IMG/VR virus record: IMGVR_UViG_3300042862_000198
Location: 58,177-122,176 of that record
Source: a virus
DNA: 64,000 bases
Reading direction: 5' to 3' (one strand)
Shown here: positions 36,464-45,400 of the stretch, in pieces
Position numbering within the stretch: position 1 is the stretch's first letter
Layout: the number at the start of each line of letters is the position of its first letter
Position numbers and translations under genes: made by a program
The notes under the pieces: generated by a model
What the model was told of the DNA's origin: nothing
Database searches by the model: none
The model's input: only the letters and a program-made list of their open reading frames with translations

Positions 36464-39400
36464 ATGAAAGTTACTTGTGCACTTACTCAATCTCAAGTTG
36501 AGAAATTATATGCTAATGTTTATGGTCACATGCTCAACCAAGGGGAAGCATTTGATGCTAAACAATACATGACAGATCTTTTTAATAAGATTGCAAAAAA
36601 TAAGGATGTAGATACTGCAGCTAAGTTTTTGCAACAAGTACCATCTTTGATTGGTACTGCTTCATTTAGACCTAGCATAGAAGAGTTTGAGATAAGCACA
36701 GACATGCTTAGACCGTTGATTAAACAATTTAAGAAAGATGACAATGGTCTTATTAATGCCGTTACTTATTTTAATCCAACTTTAAATCCAGAAGTTAAAA
36801 AAGAACTAGTTGAAAAAAAAGCTAATGAAGCTTTTGAAATAAAAGAAACTTCTTCAGATTCAATTACTGTTGATCCCTTTAATTATCAACCATATTCAGC
36901 ATTATCTACTACATTCCAAGAATTTATTTCTAAAGATCCTAATAAAGATATTGAAACAGAAACCTTAGATCAAGGTAGAAGAACTATCTATACTACATTA
37001 AGTGCTATTAGAGAGAATGCAAATAACAATACTCCATTAAAAGAACTTATTTATCAAGACACAGTATTAAAGTTAAAGCCTATTAAGCTTTCTGATATAA
37101 ATCCTGAGTTATTAGATAAGACTACATTAAGATTACTCAACCGTGCTGGATTTTTACTTGGTGCTAGAAAGGCTCAAGCAAATGTAACTACACCAGATAA
37201 GATATTCTTAATGGTTATTACAGATAATGTTGAGACTGGAAATCCATTATTCTTTGATGAGAAAGGAAATATTACTACTAAAGAACTGGGGGGCACAATA
37301 GTGTTTCAGTTTTTAAGAGAAGTAAGAAAAGAAGGTTCTAATTATAGAGTAACAGATATCTATGGTAAAAGTGATCAGATTATTGATCCGGCAATTGTAG
37401 CACAAAAAGCTGGTATTTCTTTTGAAGAAGCAGAAGCTAGACAGCAAAAGGAATTTGAAGAGCTCTATAACTTTAGACAAAAACTAATTAAAGATAACAC
37501 AGCTCCTTTAATTGATATTGTTGGAGTTAGTACAGGAGTTGGTAGTAATAAACCTCAGTCATTAAATCTTTCTAATGTAACACTTATTCTAGAAGATAAT
37601 GATGATGCTATTAGATCTCTTGATCTTGTAAAGTCACCAAGAGCTGGCTTAATAGAAGGTCAAGGTATAATTACTATTAAAGGTGAAGAAATTAAAGTAG
37701 ATAGACCAAACCTTACTGAAGATATTGCTAGAAAGATTGCTGCAGTATTGACTAATAAGAAGATGACTAATAAGGAGAAGTATTTATTTGTAACTCAATT
37801 CTTGGCAGATAATGTTTCTCCTGCAACAAGAAAACATGATTTAGTATATTTAGAAAATACAGATACACTTATATATAAGTATTCACCTACAACTTTTCAA
37901 CAAGGTTATAGTGAAATGATTACTGTAAACTTAGATGCTCCTAAAGCAGCTGATGTTATTTCTAAATCATTGATGGAAGCTTCTGGTAAAGATGGTAAAT
38001 TCTATCCAGCTAAAATGACTTATAATAAAGTGTTACTTGATGCTAATCTTTATCAAGATTATGATCTTCAGACCAATACATTAAATGATGACTACTCTGA
38101 CTATATTGAATTATTAAAAGGATTACCAAATACAAAAATCTTTTTAGATGTAACTCAAGAAAGTAAAGCTTTTAATAGTTATATGGGTTTTGCAATTCCT
38201 AATCAGTTCACAGAACAATTAGCTAAAGCTCAAGAGAGTACAGAAAATTTAGTTACAGATGATTTATTTGAAACATTATCTGAACCTGAAGATGTTGCAC
38301 CAGTACTTGGTGTTAGAGAAACTAGAGAAAAAATTATTAGTGTTTTAGAAAGTGGTAAACAAGTTAAAGGAACAATATCAAAACCATTTGGTGCAATAAC
38401 TAAATGGCATATAACAACTCCAAAAGGAAATATTATTGAGTTCTATAATAAAGAAAATAATATTACTGCTGAAGACATTGCAACTGAAGTTAGTTTAAAT
38501 CTAGTTCCAGAAGCTGAGTTTAATGGTAAAAAGTTTACTAATGTTATTGAAGTAAAAGCAGGTGATAAGTTACTTGGTTATGTAAGAGAAACTGAAGACT
38601 TTGATGCTCCAAAAACTGCAGCACCAACAAAGACTGTAGAAGAAATTGAAGCAGAGATTAATGAAACACTTGATCCTAAAGGTGTTGGTAAACCTGAAGA
38701 AGGTGGAGCAGCAGATATATTTTTCTATAGAAAAGGTGAATTACCATCAGATGTATCTGAAGAACAAATAGCAGATGCAAAAACATGGTGGGCTAACTCT
38801 CCATTAAATAAACATATTGGATTCAGAGAAGTAGCTAATATAGTTAACTCAGATGCATTTGCAAGATTTACAGCTTATGGTGCCACTCTTAATGGTAATC
38901 TGGGTATGATTGATCTTGCAGCAAAGGGTTCTATGGTAGATGTATATCATGAAGCATGGCATGGATTTTCTCAATTATACCTAAGTAGGGCTGAGAAAAA
39001 AGCTTTGTATAGAGAGGTACAGAAGAAGCTTGGAACTAAGGCTGACTTCTTTGAAATAGAGGAGATGCTTGCTGAAGACTTCCGTGAGTATGTAAGAACA
39101 GGAAAGGTTAAAGCTAACTCTCCAAAAAGAAATAGCTTATTTAGAAAAATCTTAAACTTTCTTAGAGAACTCTTTGGAAAAGGTTCAGTAACAAATACTA
39201 CAGATATTAAAGCTGTCAAAGAGTTATTTGATAACTTATATCTTGGAAAAGGTTTAAACATCTACACGCCATCTATTGACAATGTAATGTTTGATGTGTT
39301 ATATAGAAATAGTGGTGTTGTTAAACCGGGAACAGAGACTGACCAGGTTCTTAATAGACAAGATTCTAATCTACTTAAAGATAGTATGGATTCAATCATC

Positions 39401-42400
39401 TCTGAAATCATTGATGATCAAGTTCCTTCTAAAGTAATAAAATCAGGTACCTTAAGTATTCTATTAGATTCAAGAAATAGAGAGCCCTTATATAAGCTGA
39501 TAAAAATTAAATTACAAGATAAGTTAGACAACACTACTAAACAACTTGAGGCTACAGAAGACACTAAAGAAAATGAATTTAAGAAAGAGCTTTTAGAAAA
39601 TAGAATAAGAATTCTCAAAGCTGGTTTAGATAACTACGGAGATACTAAAAATGGTTTAATTAAATACCATGTAGATAATAGTACCTATGATTTAATGAGA
39701 CAGAAATATACTGCTCTTGAATTAGATGAAGAAGGTAACTTAATGGAGCCTGTAAATCTTGAGAATACAGAAAGATATGGTGACAAGAAAGATGGCCAGA
39801 AATCACTAATAGAACTAGCAGGTAAAGAGACTCTTTATATTTTAAAAAGTTTACATGAAGGTAAGCTTAATAAAAATACTAATAAAATTGAGTATCAATA
39901 TAATGAACTTGGTTTTAAAAAACTTGCAGACTTTAGAACTACTTGGAATAACACAGTAAGAGCTATTGGTGGTATTCAAGATGCTCAAGAACAGTATGAT
40001 AAGTTAGTTGAAGAATCAAAAACAAATGCTCAGATTAAACAACTTGTTGATACTAAGATAGCTAATCCAGAAAATTCAACTAATCAATATGAGTTTCAAG
40101 CTACTTCAGCTATTTGGCAAGACTTTAGTAAATCAAGAATACCTTATATTCAGTTAACAGTATTTAAAACTAAAATAGGAGAAAAAGAAGTACCTGATGG
40201 ATACTATGGTACAAAAATGATAGATGTATTTGAATATAGTACTGCAGTAACTGATGCATCTAATGATGTATTTAATGTTATAAGAAAATTTCAAGAAAAT
40301 TTTAAAGCTTCTACAACTAATTTATATGTAGATAGAATTGGAAGAGATAATATTCCAACTTTAAATTTACAAAAAGTTGTAGATGCTTTTGGAATAAATG
40401 GTAAATTAGATACTTCTAATTCTTTTGCATTTGCAAGAGCAATTGGTTTTTATTTAGATGACATAGCTATAATTAAAAATACACTTAAAAAAGATACTAA
40501 AACTATTGAGCAATTTGGTCTACCCTATATTTATGATATTGTTAAAAGATTAAATGACAAGTCTAAATTAGAAAATACTAATAGCACTGTAAAAACAGTT
40601 ATTGCTAAATTTAAAAATGATCCCATACAAACTCTTATGGATGGTATACCAGAAAATATAATTGGTACTACTAGAGAAGGTCAAAAAAATAAGATAAAAG
40701 AAATTGCAACTCTTCAAAGTAAATATGGATTAGAAGCATCTACTGGTATGGTTCTTAATGCAGAAAGAAACTTAGTGTCTGAATTTATTGAGAACAATAC
40801 TATAAGCAAACAGGTATATGCATTAAACAATGCTACTAAACTTTCTGATCTATGGACAACTGATAAGTTTCAACATATGTCTTATCTTGATCCGGCAACT
40901 AATCCTTACACAAAAAGATTAGCTACCATTAGAACTTTGTATGAATTAAGTTCTCCTGAACAAAAAAGAAGAGCAAATAGATCCTTAAAATTATTTATGG
41001 ATTCTGGAACTCAAATTGAAGGAGAAGATACTGGTTTAAATACAACATCCTTAGATGTTAACGGTAAATTTCTTCAAGAAATTAATACTATGCTTAAAGA
41101 TGGTGTTCAAGAATTTATGAGACATGCATCTAAGTCATCTTCATTTGGTGCTAAGATAGAAGGTGGAGTAATTGGATTACCAGGTAAAGAAGGTAGTGAT
41201 GGTCATCTTTGGATTGATGTTAAAATGTTTACAGATAACACAGCCTATGACTATGGATTTAAGGCTCACATGTTACCTTATATGGAAGCAGAAGCTGAGA
41301 GAATCTTTAAGTTTAGACAAAACAAAACTGAGTATTCAAAATATGCTGGATACAATAGAGACTTGGGTAATGGTCTTATGGCTGGAGAAGTATTTACTGC
41401 ATTTGATAATGTACTTACTAAGAGCTCAAAAGAACAAATATATAAAGCTATTGATAAAGCTATTGCAGAAAAAAAGAATTTTAATCTTACAGAATTTCTT
41501 AGAAATGATGATACAGGTTTATTAAATACTGTTAGAGATAATGTAAGAAATTATTTTAAAGATCAAACTAAAATAAATACTGGCTTACTTACTAATGCTA
41601 ATTTTATTAGTAAGGATTTGATTAAAAAAATGAGTGACTTAGGTGTTGCAGAAAATCAAATTGAAGATAAACTTGTTGAAACTTATACCTATAATTCTTG
41701 GGTTCAGAACTTTGAAATGGCTGTATTATTTTATGGTGATATGTCTCAGTACAATCATGATAAAGAAGAATTACATAAAAGAAATACTGGATCAACTTCA
41801 GGTGGTAGAGGATTTAGAACTGACATTGCCGCTAGAAACTTTGTGAAAGATTTCTTAGCTAAAACATCTTATGCTAAAAAAGATGGTATGCCAACAATAG
41901 CATATGATGGTACATACAATACAGCTATTATTCAAGATGTAAAAAGAACTTCAGAGTATTTAGGACAAATTGAAGCAGGTCTTAGAAAAGATTATGAAAG
42001 AAGATATAAAGAAGCAGGTGTTAAGAATGCAAAAGCTGAAATAGACATTAGGGTTGAAAAGGAAATAAGTAAATATAAAGGTATAGAAGAGGCTGATGGT
42101 CAAGGTTTTATAACTTTCGATGCATATAGAACTTTAAGATACCTTGAAAATAATTGGTCAAATGAGCAAGAGATTCTTTTCCAAAGAATTTTAAGAGGAG
42201 AAGAAGTAAATGCATCTGACATAACAGAAATGTTTCCTGTATATAAAGTTCAGAACTTTGGTGCATTAGCTAATACTAAACTTCCAGTAACAGCTATGCA
42301 TAAATTTGCATTAGCTCCATTAATTCCTTCAGTGATTGAAGGGTCAGATCTTCAGTCTTTGCATAGACAAATGATGGAAGATAATATTCAGTATGTATCA

Positions 42401-45400
42401 TTTCAAACTGGTTCTAAAGTAGGTAGTGAAACTTCTACAGTTAATGAAGAAGGTGAAGCAGTAGCAGATGAAATCTATGAGCCTAAGTCTGATCAAAAAG
42501 TTTTAAAGAAAAACATCAAATTTACAAAGAATACTATTTATCTTGAGAATCTTAAAAATGTAACATCTGTTCCGAATAAGTATAAAAACAAAACTGTATT
42601 TTCAACTCAGTTAAGAAAACTTATTTTGGGTGGTTTATACCGTAATGGTAAAATTATTAATTCTAATAATAAAGCAGTTATTAACGCTTATGAAAAAGCT
42701 GTAGATAATTATACTGAAGTTTTAAAACTAGAACTATTACATGAGATTGGTTATGAAGAAAATAAAGAGACTGGTAAATATACCGGAAACTTAAAAGATT
42801 TCTTAAATGTAGTACAAAAACAATTAGGTGATAAAAATGTACCTGAACATCTTATAGAGATGGTGGGTCTTAATAGAGACAACTCTATAAAAACAGATTT
42901 ATCATTACACTTAATGGCTGATGAAATTGAAGCTATCTTAGTTGCATTAGTAGAGAAAAGACTTATTAAACAAAAAGTAAAAGGAGAAGCATTAGTTCAA
43001 GTAGCTAGTTCTATTTCTAATGGACTATGGGATAACAATCTTAAGAAAGGTACTAAAGCAGATATACTAAAGTTTATGGGTACTAATAATCTTCCTTTTT
43101 ATAACAATGACACAGCTGATGGTAAAACATTAGCTATGAAAGTTGCTATAGCATTACAAGGAGACTTTGTTAATTTACTTAAACTTAATCATTTAGATGG
43201 CCAACCTATTGGGACAAGAGCTAGATTAAATGATATGATTAAAGAAGATTCTTGGTTAGATCTAAATGATAATAGAAAGTCTGTTACTTTATCTGCAGTT
43301 AGGATTCCAGTACAAGGATTAAACTCTATGGAGTTTATGGAAGTATATGAGTTCTTAGATCCGGCAGCTGGAAATATTATTATTCCTCCAACTGAGATTG
43401 TAGCTAAATCAGGAACTGACTATGACGTAGATAAGTTAACCACATTTATGCCTACAATTGATACTAAAGGTAACTTTGTTAAAACAGGTATTACTAATGA
43501 TGAATTATTAGCTAAAGTAAATAGATTAGCTGCTACACCAGAAGGTTCAAAAACAGCAACTAACTTAATTAAAATTCAAAAGGCTGCTCTAGAGAATGAA
43601 TTAATATCAACTATTAAAGGTATTCTTGAGTTACCAGATAACTATGCAGGTTTAGTTAGACCAAATGATACTTATTTATTAAAAGATGATATTGCTGATA
43701 AGATTGAGAATGATGTTGTTGAATACAATAGATTTCAGAACATGCATAAAGAATCTGAAAGAATTGGTAAGAAAGGTGAAAAAGTAATTAGCCCTACTAG
43801 AACTCTAGAAGTATCTTATAACTTACACAAGCATGAAGTAAATATGGTTGGTAAAAGAGTACTTGGTTTAATTGCTATTGAAAATGCATTACATCCAGTA
43901 CTTAATTCTATTGGAGCTTCATTACCTGCTACTTATCAAAATCCTGTTTTTGATGAGGCCTTACAAAGAAATGTTGATAGTAAAAAGACTAATAAAACAA
44001 GATTACTATTACCACATAACAAAATAAATGGTAATGTCTCTCTATCTGGTACTGATACAGCAGATGGCTTAGATAATATTGGTGACTTATTTTCACAAAT
44101 GATGAATGGTGCAGTGGATGTTGAGAAAAATCCATGGATATTCTTTATACAAGGTAACTATGAGATAGCACCAATGATTACATTCTTACTTAAAGCAGGT
44201 GTTCCAAAAGAACATGCTATTATGTTTGTATCAAATCCTCTTGTAAGAGAATATGCTAAACAACAAAGAATAATTAAAGGTGCTTATGCTAAAATGATAG
44301 GTAAAATTGATGAAAACTTTCCTGAAACTATGAGTAAATATCAAGCTGCTGTAAATGCACTTGAGACAGTAGGTATTAAAAAAGCTGGTAGCTTAGTTAG
44401 TGCTAAAGGATATTATAAGGCTGCCGTTGATGCTACATCTAAATCTGGAATATTAAATGATGCTCTTGAGTTTGACATTAAAATGATGAGCAAACTTGTT
44501 AAGAATCCTAATGCTCCAGAATTAAAAAATCATGCAGTAGCAATGTTCTTACATTTCTTAGAACTTGAAAAATCTACCCGTGGATATACATCTTTAAAAT
44601 TTATGTCTAATCCAGATACTAAAACTTCTAAAACTTTACAAGAGATAATAAGAAGAAACTTATCTATTGAAGATGCTAAATCAATGTCAACAATAGAAGA
44701 GGGTACTGTTGAAAAAATGATGGATTCTATCTTAGGTTCTTTTTATGATAATAAACTTATTGGTGACTTAATAGTTCCACTATTTCCATTAAGAAATAAT
44801 GATACTGTAACAGATTATATTGTTAAAACTATCCAGTTAAAACAAAATATAATTACTAGAACTTTTGGAAGAGGTCATGATGGTACAAGAAGATTCATTA
44901 CAGAATTTAAAAATGCTATACCTAATTATATCTATCAAAATTACATGTCTAATTTTATAGATGAAAATGGTAATATAACTTCAATGCCTGATAACTTTAA
45001 AGAGTTTCCTGTTAAAGAAAAAGCTGGTGTTAAAAATGGTGCACAAATAATTAATGGTACACTATATATTGATAAGACAAGATTATCTAATGAGTATAGT
45101 AAAAAATTATACTTAAGAGATAATACAGATGCTGCTAGTTATACTAAACAAGGATTGAGAGGTTTTGGAAATGTAGAAAAATTGTTCCCTAATGAATCTA
45201 CATATTTTAAATATGTATTTGAGAGAGAACTTCAAAGAAATCTTTATTCAATGAAATCACTTGAAACTAATAAAGATTATTTAAAAATCAACTCAATAAT
45301 CAAAGATCCTGCACAATCTTATGAAGCATATATTAATCAGAGAGCATTAATTAATGCATTTAATAGAGAAACTATTATGACATTAGATGGCCAATCTTAT

